Assembly (NCBI RefSeq): GCF_029691405.1
Contig: NZ_CP121467.1
Coordinates: 1,674,001-1,738,000 of the forward strand
Source of the DNA: Streptococcus sp. D7B5
GTDB taxonomy: Bacteria > Bacillota > Bacilli > Lactobacillales > Streptococcaceae
Direction: 5' to 3'
DNA length: 64,000 nucleotides
A model generated the notes under the pieces. That model ran no database searches, was not told where the DNA came from, and saw only the letters and a list, made by a program, of their open reading frames with translations. Shown in pieces: positions 1 through 8,819 of the stretch; within the stretch, counting starts at the first letter, position 1; the number at the start of each line of letters is the position of its first letter. Both the position numbers and the translations under genes were made by a program.

Positions 1-406
1 CAATTCCATTTTGGTCAATCTTATTGATAAAAAAGATTGTGGGAATCCCCATTTTCCTAAGTGCATGAAATAATATACGAGTTTGTGCTTGTACGCCATC
101 TTTTGCAGAAATCAGTAGAATTGCCCCATCTAAAACTGATAATGAACGATATACTTCTGCTAAGAAATCCATATGTCCTGGCGTGTCTATGATGTTCACC
201 TTCGTATTTTCCCACTGAAAAGAGGTTATTCCTGTCTGAATTGTAATTCCTCTCTGACGTTCTAAAAGCGTATTATCCGTCCTCGTTGTACCTTTGTCCA
301 CGCTTCCTAATTCTGTAATCGCTCCACTGTTATATAATAAGCTTTCTGTTAAGGTAGTTTTTCCTGCATCAACATGAGCTAAAACTCCAATATTAATAAT
401 TTTCAT
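1..406 (-). CDS. tet(M): Tetracycline resistance ribosomal protection protein Tet(M), N-terminal part
   Basis: The first 135 codons of Tet(M), an EF-G-like GTPase that removes tetracycline from the ribosome; the rest lies beyond base 1. The start [18 protein letters not shown] is the known Tet(M) N-terminus. The G-domain motifs are visible: P-loop AHVDAGKTT, switch region RGITIQT, G3 DTPGHMDF and G4 NKID. A strong TGGAGG ribosome site lies 9 bases before the ATG. It is preceded by an attenuated leader (420-715) that couples expression to ribosome stalling by tetracycline. It is the cargo gene of the Tn916-type element, and its transcription also feeds the recombination genes downstream. Confidence 0.98.
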
Positions 407-421
407 GTGATTTTCCTCCAT

Positions 422-508
422 TCAAAAACCCAAAAGGGCATAAAAATCCCAGTGATAAATACTTTTATCACTGGGATTTTTATGCATAACCATAGGTATA
501 CAAAGCAT
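422..508 (-). CDS. tet(M) leader peptide (Tn916 orf12), 28 aa
   Basis: A 28-codon ORF starting MLCIPMVMHKNPSD and ending DFYALLGF, whose stop lies 13 bases before the TGGAGG of tet(M). It matches the leader peptide described for Tn916 tet(M) attenuation. Its codons 9 to 23 lie in the terminator-like hairpin at 440-482, so ribosome progress through it can decide whether that hairpin forms. The literature model is that charged tRNAs for rare codons accumulate under tetracycline and favour readthrough. Confidence 0.9.
   Translation of the reverse strand: MLCIPMVMHKNPSDKSIYHWDFYALLGF
440..482 (-). terminator. Attenuator hairpin in tet(M) leader
   Basis: Near-perfect inverted repeat: arm AAAATCCCAGTGATAAA and its complement TTTATCACTGGGATTTT, followed on the minus strand by a T-rich run. 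It lies inside the 28-aa leader peptide gene, directly before tet(M). Confidence 0.85.
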
Positions 509-544
509 ACAGATATTCTCTGGATACTTTAGAATCACATGATA

Positions 545-646
545 AAGGTATTCTTAAACTGGGTACAAAAAACTAAGCCCTCCTAAAAAAGGACATCCAA
601 TTATTTGTTCCCACTATCAAATTGACAGTTTATTTAAGAATACCTT
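545..646 (-). promoter_or_regulatory. Long-range 14-bp stem in tet(M) 5' leader
   Basis: Bases 545-558 (AAGGTATTCTTAAA) and 633-646 (TTTAAGAATACCTT) are perfect inverted complements, enclosing about 75 bases. One arm is the coding part of the seven-codon ORF. Translation of that ORF would keep this stem open. Confidence 0.7.
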
Positions 647-653
647 GCCGCAT
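630..653 (-). CDS. Seven-codon upstream ORF in tet(M) leader (MRQGILK)
   Basis: ATG followed by codons for RQGILK and TAA. A strong AAAGGAGTT site lies 7 bases before the ATG, and the ORF begins just downstream of the tet(M) promoter. Its last five codons form one arm of a 14-bp stem (633-646 with 545-558). The ribosome site and position suggest it is translated. I do not know of a demonstrated function, so its role as a regulatory uORF is inference. Confidence 0.6.
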   Translation of the reverse strand: MRQGILK

Positions 654-684
654 ATTTATTAACTCCTTTTAAATAGATACTTAA

Positions 685-714
685 ATAATAGCACATAAGA
701 GCATATTTGTAAAG
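685..714 (-). promoter_or_regulatory. tet(M) promoter
   Basis: On the minus strand, -35 TTTACA (709-714) and -10 TATTAT (685-690) are separated by 18 bases. It sits upstream of both leader peptide ORFs. This agrees with the position of the tet(M) promoter known from Tn916. Confidence 0.75.
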
Positions 715-782
715 GAATCTCCAATTTTTTATCAAAGAGAGTACGTGATTACAAAATAGCTGTAATAATGTACCAATATTTG

Positions 783-1718
783 TTATTCTATAATCTTCCA
801 ATTACTCCCGTTCTTTTCAAGTACCAAATCAAATTGAGATACCTGCGTTGCTTTGGTCTGCTGGTCGATATACTCCACTGTCAGCGATACCGTGACTTGA
901 TTATCCTTACGATTGTGAATAGGATTTACCAGTTCTTGAAAGATGTACTCTTTTCCGATTGGTTTTAATATCCCGTCATTCACATAGTAGGAAAGTTCAC
1001 TGGCTGTCGCTGTAGGATAGAGCTTGAAGAACGTCGTTAAAAACTCATTGATTTCATTGGTTGTAATGGAATCAACCGTCCCCTCACTTTCAATGGCTTT
1101 TGGTTTATAACTTGATTTCTTAGGTATGTTGGTAATGGTCGGATTCTTAACCAGTACCATATTTCCAGAACCATCTACATAGACACTCACTATATAAGCA
1201 GAGTGGACGGTCTTTGTATTTTCTCCCTCTGTAATGAGCTGGTCTACACTGTAGGTTACATTAAACTCATTGTCGCCAGTTGGCTCTACCGTCCATATCT
1301 GAAATCCTCTTACAGAAGACGATACAGGAATATCTTTGCGTACTGTATCAACATTGAGAGCTTGAAGTTCATCTGTCAGATAGCCTTTTAGACTTTCCAT
1401 TCGATTATCAATGGACTTATCGGATTGCTCCCATGAATAGTAGACTTTCGCAAAGTTCTCTACAAAATTTTCTACATGATGAGTATCAACGTATTCCTTT
1501 TCTATGATAGTTGTTTCGTGAATAGTATGAGTATCTATAGCTGTAAAGTGCTTGAATATCGCAAAGCTGAAACTAAGCCCTAAAAGTACCCACAAGGCAA
1601 TCACAACCTTTTTATGAGGATTGACCTTATAGTAGACACGAGGTTTCTTTTCCTTTGGTATCTGTTTTTCTTTATTCTGATTTTTTCTAAATTTCATCAT
1701 TAAATCTTCCTTTCTCAT
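783..1718 (-). CDS. orf13: Conjugal transfer protein Orf13, TcpC/VirB8-like
   Basis: A bitopic membrane component of the conjugation pore, homologous to TcpC and ICEBs1 ConB and playing the VirB8 role (family knowledge). The 311 aa show a basic cytoplasmic N-terminus, one transmembrane helix at about residues 38-58 (VVIALWVLLGLSFSFAIF) and two extracytoplasmic NTF2-like TcpC domains. The ATG at 1718 overlaps the orf14 stop by four bases (ATGA). A second ATG pair at 1700-1695 has its own AGGAAG site and may be the real start. It is the last transfer gene before the tet(M) leader. No defects are seen. Confidence 0.92.
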   Translation of the reverse strand: MRKEDLMMKFRKNQNKEKQIPKEKKPRVYYKVNPHKKVVIALWVLLGLSFSFAIFKHFTAIDTHTIHETTIIEKEYVDTHHVENFVENFAKVYYSWEQSDKSIDNRMESLKGYLTDELQALNVDTVRKDIPVSSSVRGFQIWTVEPTGDNEFNVTYSVDQLITEGENTKTVHSAYIVSVYVDGSGNMVLVKNPTITNIPKKSSYKPKAIESEGTVDSITTNEINEFLTTFFKLYPTATASELSYYVNDGILKPIGKEYIFQELVNPIHNRKDNQVTVSLTVEYIDQQTKATQVSQFDLVLEKNGSNWKIIE

Positions 1719-2716
1719 TGTTTGATTCGTCCTGCTCCCACTAAATGCTGTTGCCAGTAGGGGCTTGTTAAGTCGGCATAACCGATTGGGTCGCCTGCAT
1801 GAAACATACGGTTATTGCCAAGGTATATCCCAACATGAGTAATATAAGAGCCAGCGTTATAGGTAGAATGAAAGAAAACCAAATCGCCAGCTTGTGCTTC
1901 CGATAGTGGGATATGCTGGGTCACATCATATTGCTGTTGTGCGGTTCGTGGTAAGTTAATTCCAGCTTTTCCATACGTCCATTGTGTCAGTCCGCTACAA
2001 TCAAAAGAAGTAGTCGGGGAAGCTCCACCGTAAACGTATCGCCAGCCCTCATATTTCAGTGCTTCGTCCATGATGGCTTGTACCGTATCATCATCAAACT
2101 CTGTTGTGACAAGATACTGCGTTACCAGTTGCACATAAAACATATTGCCATAGTTGTATCGCCAGCCCCCATTGATAGGTATGGCTATGGGATTGGGGTA
2201 AGACACTTTTTCGCCACCTGAATACTCTTTTGAGAAACTTTGAGCCAGTTCAAAGGTATATTTATTTCCACGATTAGCCACATACCCTAAGAAACCACCA
2301 CCATAATTGTAGGACTGGATAACCGATTCTAAATCTACACTGAGCCTTTCGCTACTGGCTAATAATTCACTGAAATACTTCACACCTTGCTTAATGGATT
2401 CTTCTGTACTCAATGAATTAGGTGGAAGACCGAGGGATTCCGAGGACTGCATAACATCTTCCGCAGTACCGCCCGATTCCACCTGTATAATCGCAAGAAG
2501 TATGTTGACATATTCTTCAACGCCATATTCTTTGGCATATTTTTCTACCATAGGCTTATGAGCCAGCACTTCTGCGGAAACATTCACACCTCCATAATGA
2601 ATATTGGAAATTCCGCTGTCCTGTTCATCTGAAAATAAAATGGCAACAAACAGAAGCAGTGAGAAGACCATCAAGAATAATCCAGAACCACCAATCACTA
2701 AAGTTTTCAACTTCAT
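1715..2716 (-). CDS. orf14: Orf14, bifunctional lysozyme / NlpC-P60 cell wall hydrolase
   Basis: A two-domain muralytic enzyme like ICEBs1 CwlT that opens the wall for the conjugation machine (VirB1 role). After an N-terminal signal or anchor helix (about residues 5-27) comes a lysozyme-like domain (about 55-175, with ILLAIIQVESGG carrying the likely catalytic Glu). A C-terminal NlpC/P60 domain (about 210-333) follows. In it, FDCSGLTQWTYG supplies the catalytic Cys and THVGIYLG the His. The length of 333 aa matches Tn916 Orf14 as I recall it. Its start overlaps the orf15 stop by four bases, so translation is probably coupled. Confidence 0.95.
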   Translation of the reverse strand: MKLKTLVIGGSGLFLMVFSLLLFVAILFSDEQDSGISNIHYGGVNVSAEVLAHKPMVEKYAKEYGVEEYVNILLAIIQVESGGTAEDVMQSSESLGLPPNSLSTEESIKQGVKYFSELLASSERLSVDLESVIQSYNYGGGFLGYVANRGNKYTFELAQSFSKEYSGGEKVSYPNPIAIPINGGWRYNYGNMFYVQLVTQYLVTTEFDDDTVQAIMDEALKYEGWRYVYGGASPTTSFDCSGLTQWTYGKAGINLPRTAQQQYDVTQHIPLSEAQAGDLVFFHSTYNAGSYITHVGIYLGNNRMFHAGDPIGYADLTSPYWQQHLVGAGRIKQ

Positions 2717-4890
2717 GGTTTCTTACCGACTTTCTTAATGGTGGCGGTTTTGATTGGTGGTCTACTTCTTGTATTTTGTAGTGGTACTCTTTGAACAGTA
2801 GACGGACGTTCTTTTGTGATTGGACGTTGTGAAGTTCTATCTGCTGTAGTGGTTGAAGTTGCTGGCTTTTGAACGGTTTTTTCTTGAACGGTATTGCCTT
2901 GGCGTTCCACTTTTGGACTTGAAAAATCGGACTTAACTGCTGGACGCTCTTGTTTGGCTTGTTGAGATTCCTTATATGAAGTCTGAATATTAGACTGTTT
3001 TGAGGTCTGTTCATCATGATATTGTTCTTGTCTTGTAGTCGGTCTTTCATGAACAGAAGAAGCAGGCTGTTTTTTCTGTTTGACCTGTTCCATTTCAGAG
3101 CGACGCTTCGCAATGGTTTTTCGCCTTTGTTCCTGCTGTTCCTTGCGTCCACTGGCTCTGTCCGCTTTGGTTTGAGAAATACTACTGGTTAAATCACGGA
3201 CATTCTCTTTTACTTTGGATTTTCCTTGATATACTGCATATCTTGCATTGGTCGGCAAATCTTTAACCTGTTCTTTCAAACCACTAGCAGTGTCTACCAT
3301 TCTGTCTTTGGTATCAGCTACTGTACCGATGGTTTGACCGATACGTTTTCCAAGTGTTGATTTTTCCTTTCCGTCTGGTCGGGAGTGATCTGCTTGTGTC
3401 CTTGCAGAACTCCCCGAACCCGACTGTCCTTTTTTACCTGTAACAATGGCAGACCCAGCCCCTAGAGTAGTCATGGAACGTCCAAGTTTCCGCTGTAGAC
3501 GGTGCATGTGAGCGTGCATAAGCATACGAGGTTTTCTCATCACACGACTTCCCACACTTTGAGAATCGTTACTCTGTAGAGAAAACATACTCATTAAATC
3601 GCCCAGCTTGAAGTAGATTCCTGCAAAGGTCACAATCTGTAGAAAAGCAATCAAAAAGAACGGATAACCAGCCGATAAGGTATAGAGCATGGTTGAAATA
3701 CTAAATGCTGTCGTAATAATCAATGTGATTCCAGCTCGTGTCAAAATGGTATTAAAGAGCTTTGTTATGGCTCGTTTTGACATACCATCAAATGATGGAA
3801 TCATGCTTAAAATAAAGCTCACAGGCAGAAACATAGCATAGATGATAAAAAGTACCTGCGAGAAAATCATGATTCCTGTTAATAGGAATACAAATATGGA
3901 AATCCCAATATTGAAGACAAATAGGAAGAAGACTGTACCTAAACGGTTAATGGTCTTTGTAAAGGTTAGATTGGTATTGCTTCTGTCTTCAATTTCTTCC
4001 GCAACAATTTTTTCTCTGTCTTCGCCATTGTTGGAATCTGGGCTGGTGGAGAGCAGGCTTTCCACACGGTCAATACCGATACTTTCAATGTCTGAACTGT
4101 TGTATTGAAGCAGTAGCCACGGTTGCTGAACCTGTATGGAAAACAGGCTATCTCTGATTAAGTCCACGCTGTCCTTGCCTTGACTATCGGAATGGGGCAT
4201 GACAATCTTCGTGCCAAGTGATAAACTGGCATTACTGATGTCTGATGAAAAGTCATTGATTTTTTTAATGTAGTCGGGAGCGTAGGCAATAAAGGAAGCC
4301 GATAGGATAAACACCAGCACAAAATTCATAATGGCATGAATTGCCTTTGTGGTTTCTCTCTTTATCAGTCCCGTATAGGCAACATAAACCCCAAGAACCA
4401 AAATCAAGAGTAAGAGGAATCCAACATAGAAACCCTCTGTTGAAAATCCGTTTGCACTCACACCAGCTAAGGTCTGCATATTCTTACCAATGGAATCTGC
4501 TGTAGCGGAAATGAAGTCTAAGGAATAGGCTTCCTGTACTAAGTAACCTGTCGCATTGGAAACATACAAACTGATTGTCCAAATAAAATTGGTAATGGCA
4601 TATAGTCCATACATGACCTGTTTTCCAATCCCGTCCGACCAGTTCCACGGAAGCCAGCCCCAGCTATTATCCACATAAAAATCCAGTTGATAGTTTTCAA
4701 GTGGGTATCGGCTGTATTCATTTGCCACATTGACCGTATCATCTACCAAGCCCGCAGCTTGAACCACCGTTCCCAGCATGGCTAAAAGAAAAATGGCAAT
4801 CACAAGTGTGAAAGCCACTGTCATTGCCACTTTACCTAGACGTTTCAGCGTCCAGTTTGATTTTATTCTGTTTACTATTGATGGTTTCAC
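2713..4890 (-). CDS. orf15: Orf15, polytopic conjugation channel protein, VirB6/ConG-like
   Basis: An integral membrane protein of the transfer channel. The 725 aa start with a signal-like helix (about 18-45). A periplasmic-type loop rich in Trp follows (about 60-105), then clusters of transmembrane helices at about 105-215 and 325-430. The last 270 residues are a highly charged, Gln/Lys/Thr-rich and probably disordered cytoplasmic tail. It lies between the VirB4-like ATPase gene upstream (2 bases apart) and orf14 downstream. The topology fits the VirB6-like ConG group. Identity rests on Tn916 gene order and overall similarity, not on catalytic motifs. Confidence 0.92.
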   Translation of the reverse strand: MKPSIVNRIKSNWTLKRLGKVAMTVAFTLVIAIFLLAMLGTVVQAAGLVDDTVNVANEYSRYPLENYQLDFYVDNSWGWLPWNWSDGIGKQVMYGLYAITNFIWTISLYVSNATGYLVQEAYSLDFISATADSIGKNMQTLAGVSANGFSTEGFYVGFLLLLILVLGVYVAYTGLIKRETTKAIHAIMNFVLVFILSASFIAYAPDYIKKINDFSSDISNASLSLGTKIVMPHSDSQGKDSVDLIRDSLFSIQVQQPWLLLQYNSSDIESIGIDRVESLLSTSPDSNNGEDREKIVAEEIEDRSNTNLTFTKTINRLGTVFFLFVFNIGISIFVFLLTGIMIFSQVLFIIYAMFLPVSFILSMIPSFDGMSKRAITKLFNTILTRAGITLIITTAFSISTMLYTLSAGYPFFLIAFLQIVTFAGIYFKLGDLMSMFSLQSNDSQSVGSRVMRKPRMLMHAHMHRLQRKLGRSMTTLGAGSAIVTGKKGQSGSGSSARTQADHSRPDGKEKSTLGKRIGQTIGTVADTKDRMVDTASGLKEQVKDLPTNARYAVYQGKSKVKENVRDLTSSISQTKADRASGRKEQQEQRRKTIAKRRSEMEQVKQKKQPASSVHERPTTRQEQYHDEQTSKQSNIQTSYKESQQAKQERPAVKSDFSSPKVERQGNTVQEKTVQKPATSTTTADRTSQRPITKERPSTVQRVPLQNTRSRPPIKTATIKKVGKKP

Positions 4891-4892
4891 AT

Positions 4893-7340
4893 TTACACCT
4901 CTTTTCGCACAGGTGGTCTGGTATCAAAGGCATGGAGCAGTTCTTCAAATACAGGGTGGAACTGTATCACACCGACACGACCATATAAATCACTGATAAG
5001 GCATTGCCCGTTTTCCAAATCACGCAATCGCTTCTGATTGTTTTCGTCCTCTGGGTCTACACCAAAAAAGGCTAAGGTCTTTTTAATCTCGTTAAGGTCA
5101 GTGGAACGAAATGCAAATTTTAAGCCGAGGTTATTTTTCAGTTTTTCATCTAAGAGGTCGTCTGTATTTTGGGTCACGAAATATACCCCAGCGTTCATAG
5201 CACGACCAGCCCGAACCAGCTTCATAGATAGTGTTTTTCCTTGTGCTACCTGTAAAAAGCTCCATGCTTCGTCTAAATCTACAATCTTGAAAATGCTTCG
5301 GTCTGTATGGATAAAGTCTAAAGCAAAGGTACTAATGACAATCAGCATAGCAACGGATAAAAGCTCCATAGTGGTATATTCCTCAAAGGAAGTTTCCTTG
5401 TCGGGAAGTACCAAGTCCGCAACCTGTATAATGTTCAGTTGTTTTTCTAAGCTGATAGACTGCTCCACATAACCATTACTGAATAATAAATGTGCAAAGT
5501 CATAGTCTGTAAAACTTTCGATATGGTCGGCTATACTGGTACTTAGTGGCGTATTCTCAACCCGTAATTCCTCAATCACTTTCATCAACCCTCGTACTTC
5601 ACTATTGGTTACTGCACGAATGGCTTTTCTAAGGATTGGGAAGCGTTCCCCATCACGAGAGGAAATCCCCGTAAGGAATGTCAGAATATCAATAGCCAGT
5701 GATTCAGAATCTTTGGGATTTTTCATAATCACATAAGGGTCAAGTAAGCCTTTGTTTTTCTCATCAGAAGTCAGAGTGACGATATTGATTTCATGGGAAA
5801 TCTCTGGCAAGGTTTCTTTCCATCTGCCACGTTCTGCTTTTGGGTCTACAATCACTGCTTGTGCCCCATAAAGCACCGCATAATAGACGATAAGGTTATT
5901 CGCAAAGGATTTACCACCACCCAGCGAACCAACAAAAGCCGACGCTAACGCATTGGTTACTGAACCCTTAACCCCTTGACTGGCAAGAGCAGGTTTCAGA
6001 TAGACATTGCGTCCAGTATCTAAGCTGTAGCCAACATAAATCCCCTCATTTTCCCCCAGCATTTGAGTAGCACCAAAACCTAAACCAGCGAGGAAATCAG
6101 AGGTCACGTATTGAATATAATCATTCATATAACGCTTGCTGGCAGGTAAAAATTCTTCATGTAAGCCGAGCATATCCCCAAATGGTCGTACCAGTTTTAC
6201 GCTTAAATCGTCATAAAAATCTTTCACTTCATTACAACGACGTTTGAGTTCGTCAAGATCATTTGCTGATACCCTTACCACATAAGACAGCTTGTACATA
6301 GATTCCTTGCTTTGGTCTAAATTGGTTTCCAGCTCATTCACACTTTCCAGAGCTTCCGCCACATTGGAGCTGGTTTCATTATCACTTTGCCAAGCGTGGT
6401 TATCCAAGTCTTTCAGTTCTTTCTTTTTATTGCGGACAGTAGATAGGGCTTTACGATTCGCTACAATTTCCACATTCATTGACGTATCAATCGGGAATGT
6501 AAATTGCTGTTGCTGGTAGTAGAAGATTTCAGAGGACGGGAAGTCCAGTTCTCCGACAATGCTGTTAATGGTAAAGTAAGCTACATAGACGGTTTCATCT
6601 TCCTGCTGGATTTTCAAATATCGCTGTTTTTCTTCCACCAAACAGCGAGTAGGCTTAATCAAGTCATAGTATTTAATCAGCGTTTCATTATCCAGCTTTT
6701 TCTTTGATAGATGGTACTCATACTCTTCATAGGCAGTGCCTGTCTGTCCGTAAAGGTGTTCAATCAGATAGCCGAAGTCGTCCTTATCTAACCTGCGGAT
6801 TTTGAAACGACGAGAGATTTTATTTTCTAAGAGCTTTTCCATCTTCTGAAAACGCAGGATTTCATCATTACTCATACTAACAAAATCGCCCATCAGCTTA
6901 TGGTTCACATCATAGACAAAATCAGACAAAGCATTTTTTGCTTCAACGGTAAGACTTTTCATAGAAAACTCCTGATCGTTGAGAAGCAACTTAAAGCCGA
7001 TAAAGAAACGGTAGTTCACTTGATTTTCGCCAATCATGGATATTAAAGCGTCTGTCTGTTGGTCGATTTTGTCATAGGCAACCGCTTTGAGCTTGCCAGT
7101 GACTTCATTTTTGGAACGCTCTTGTGCAGAACGTATGCTGGATTCTGTACTGATTTGTAAAGCATGAATTTTGCCATCACGATTTTGTGCGATAAGCTGT
7201 CTGAAAGAATCATGCACTTGTATTTTCTGTTCTGGACTTAGAAATGAGTAATTGTAAGGAACAAGCTCATAGTAAGCATAACATTCCCCGTCTTTATTCC
7301 AGACGAGATTGTTTTCAATGTATTTAATTGGATATGCCAT
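4893..7340 (-). CDS. orf16: Orf16, VirB4/ConE-type conjugation ATPase
   Basis: An ATPase that powers the type IV-like secretion channel. The C-terminal half has a Walker A-like GSLGGGKSFANN and a Walker B region (FKIVDLDEAWSFL). A motif-rich stretch TQNTDDLLD follows, typical of VirB4, TraE and ConE ATPases. I start it at 7340 (MAYPIKYIEN, 815 aa) because TTAGGAGTG lies just upstream. An in-frame ATG 51 bases earlier would run through orf17 and has no ribosome site. It overlaps the 3' end of orf17 by 17 bases. No defects are seen. Confidence 0.95.
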   Translation of the reverse strand: MAYPIKYIENNLVWNKDGECYAYYELVPYNYSFLSPEQKIQVHDSFRQLIAQNRDGKIHALQISTESSIRSAQERSKNEVTGKLKAVAYDKIDQQTDALISMIGENQVNYRFFIGFKLLLNDQEFSMKSLTVEAKNALSDFVYDVNHKLMGDFVSMSNDEILRFQKMEKLLENKISRRFKIRRLDKDDFGYLIEHLYGQTGTAYEEYEYHLSKKKLDNETLIKYYDLIKPTRCLVEEKQRYLKIQQEDETVYVAYFTINSIVGELDFPSSEIFYYQQQQFTFPIDTSMNVEIVANRKALSTVRNKKKELKDLDNHAWQSDNETSSNVAEALESVNELETNLDQSKESMYKLSYVVRVSANDLDELKRRCNEVKDFYDDLSVKLVRPFGDMLGLHEEFLPASKRYMNDYIQYVTSDFLAGLGFGATQMLGENEGIYVGYSLDTGRNVYLKPALASQGVKGSVTNALASAFVGSLGGGKSFANNLIVYYAVLYGAQAVIVDPKAERGRWKETLPEISHEINIVTLTSDEKNKGLLDPYVIMKNPKDSESLAIDILTFLTGISSRDGERFPILRKAIRAVTNSEVRGLMKVIEELRVENTPLSTSIADHIESFTDYDFAHLLFSNGYVEQSISLEKQLNIIQVADLVLPDKETSFEEYTTMELLSVAMLIVISTFALDFIHTDRSIFKIVDLDEAWSFLQVAQGKTLSMKLVRAGRAMNAGVYFVTQNTDDLLDEKLKNNLGLKFAFRSTDLNEIKKTLAFFGVDPEDENNQKRLRDLENGQCLISDLYGRVGVIQFHPVFEELLHAFDTRPPVRKEV

Positions 7341-7716
7341 AAAATTCACTCCTAACTGCTGTAATGGCTTCTTGTGGCTGGTTTCTGCCAAGCGTTACTT
7401 TTTTTCCTGCATAGGTCAGCTTTGGTCGCAGTGCATAAGCAATGACAGACTTCAAAAATCCATAAGGCTTTTTACCATCAAAAGTTTTTGTAGACATAAA
7501 CCATGTGAAAGCCACAGGAATCCCAAAGTATTTGAGAAATGCTCCCTCTATCATGGAAAGAGGGGGCAAGTTGCCAAGTATCATCACTGCAAAGAGTGAC
7601 ACGACAAACCATGTCATTTGCGTAAAGGTTATGGGAAACGGAAGTCTAAAATCATTGATAGAATACAGTACCTTTTCCACAGACCAGATACTGGTATAGC
7701 TTCGTATTTTCTTCAT
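7324..7716 (-). CDS. orf17: Orf17, TcpE/ConD-family conjugal transfer membrane protein
   Basis: A small membrane protein of the conjugation complex. The start MKKIRSYTSIW gives 130 aa with two hydrophobic segments in the first 70 residues (FTQMTWFVVSLFAVMILG and the following helix) and a basic C-terminus. I chose the ATG at 7716 because AAAGGA precedes it. The longer frame from 7830 (168 aa, an older Tn916 annotation) has no ribosome site and would run through the hairpin at 7733-7764. Confidence 0.88.
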   Translation of the reverse strand: MKKIRSYTSIWSVEKVLYSINDFRLPFPITFTQMTWFVVSLFAVMILGNLPPLSMIEGAFLKYFGIPVAFTWFMSTKTFDGKKPYGFLKSVIAYALRPKLTYAGKKVTLGRNQPQEAITAVRSEFYGISN

Positions 7717-7732
7717 GTAATCAATCCTTTCA

Positions 7733-7764
7733 TAAAAAATAGGGGTAGCTGATTGAGCCACCCC
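7733..7764 (-). terminator. Terminator-like hairpin between orf18 and orf17
   Basis: On the minus strand GGGGTGGCT-CAATC-AGCTACCCC (9-bp stem, one G-T pair) is followed by TATTTTTT. It lies directly before the ribosome site of orf17 and may lower expression of orf17 and the genes below relative to ardA. Confidence 0.6.
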
Positions 7765-7804
7765 GTAAAATAGAAAATCTGCCAGTAGTAATGTACCGAC
7801 AGAT

Positions 7805-8302
7805 TTAATAGACGATTTCAAAAATCCCATGATTGGTTGAGATAAACGTTCCTGAAAGGTCTAAATCCCGACCATAGGCTTGATAATCAATATAGTTTTG
7901 AAGACTAGCTGGTACTTCGCCTAAAGCACCCGTTTCTTCAATGTAGTAGCGTGCCACGTCATACATATCATCACAATCGGAATGAATGATAATATCCTCT
8001 TGATGTTCGCTTAGTTCTTCAATGCTTGAAAAATGAGTGAGCAGAGCAGATAGCTCCGATTGTAATTCTTCGGGTAATTCCGATACCATTTCCCATAGTC
8101 GATTGAGTTCGCCAATGGAAGTGTATTCGTCAACCGTAAAGGGTAACTCGTAGTCATGAATGGCGTATTCCTCATATTCATCATTCAAGCCGATTTTCTC
8201 TTTGACTTCCTCAAAGTCAATGGGAAAGGTAAACCACGCACCGACCAATTCGCCCTCATTGTATTTGCCTAAATTCGCAATATAGACTTGCATATCGTCC
8301 AT
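7805..8302 (-). CDS. ardA: Antirestriction protein ArdA (Orf18)
   Basis: An acidic DNA mimic that occupies type I restriction enzymes and protects the incoming element. The 165 aa are strongly acidic (many Asp and Glu), as expected for this family. The conserved N-terminus (MQVYIANLGKYNEGELVGAWF) is recognisable, as is the YIDYQAYGRDLDLSG motif near the C-terminus. It corresponds to Tn916 Orf18, for which antirestriction activity is established. AAAGGA lies 9 bases before the ATG. Confidence 0.96.
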   Translation of the reverse strand: MDDMQVYIANLGKYNEGELVGAWFTFPIDFEEVKEKIGLNDEYEEYAIHDYELPFTVDEYTSIGELNRLWEMVSELPEELQSELSALLTHFSSIEELSEHQEDIIIHSDCDDMYDVARYYIEETGALGEVPASLQNYIDYQAYGRDLDLSGTFISTNHGIFEIVY

Positions 8303-8418
8303 ATATTCACGTCCTTTCTTTGTAGAGATTCAAAAATCCCTACCGCACTTCGTTTGGTGTACCATTCCTTTGCGGAACATAAGAAAACCACTTATATTCC
8401 ACAAAAGAACGGTTTTAT

Positions 8419-8640
8419 TTAAGCACCAATAATGCGATTGAATAGCTCTAGTAAAATGTCTTTTACTCCAGCAGCGTTGAAGACTAAGCCAACCGCAATA
8501 ATCGCAATAATTAAAAAGCCAATCAGTTTGCTAAACTCACGCTTGAAGCCAAGATACAAGCCAATCACAACGATTGCTAAAAGCACCAGTGATTGAGCGT
8601 TTGATAGAAACCAGTTATAAAGGTTTTGTCCAAAATTCAT
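8419..8640 (-). CDS. orf19: Orf19, small TcpD-like membrane protein
   Basis: A 73-aa protein with two transmembrane helices (about 17-33 and 38-58), matching Tn916 Orf19 and the TcpD-like conjugation proteins. AGGAGA precedes the ATG. The 116 bases between it and ardA show no further gene. Immediately upstream the transposon backbone is interrupted by the IS/erm(B) insert, so its normal transcription from orf20 must cross that insert. Confidence 0.9.
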   Translation of the reverse strand: MNFGQNLYNWFLSNAQSLVLLAIVVIGLYLGFKREFSKLIGFLIIAIIAVGLVFNAAGVKDILLELFNRIIGA

Positions 8641-8745
8641 AAAAATGTTCTCCTCTCTATATTCAATGAATTTGTATTTGAGTTATTTTTTTGGGGTATA
8701 CACTTTCTGGTATGGATAGAGATTCCATGCCAGATTTTTTTATAC

Positions 8746-8772
8746 AAAAAAGAGGACATTTGCTGTCCCCTC
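8746..8772 (-). terminator. Terminator reading toward orf19, at IS left end
   Basis: On the minus strand GAGGGGACA-GCAAA-TGTCCTC is followed by TTTTTT (stem with a two-base bulge). It would stop transcripts coming from the erm(B)/orf20 side before orf19. Confidence 0.65.
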
Positions 8773-8819
8773 GTTATACAATCAATTCACCACAAAAATC
8801 ATGAAAGAAGGTTAAACAA

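Noticed and set aside
2625-3152. 175-codon ORF overlapping the 3' end of orf15
   Set aside because: Same strand but another frame of the low-complexity orf15 tail; the real orf15 and orf14 frames explain the region.
7324-7830. Long form of orf17 (168 aa)
   Set aside because: No ribosome site at 7830, and the frame would cross a terminator-like hairpin. The start at 7716 has AAAGGA.
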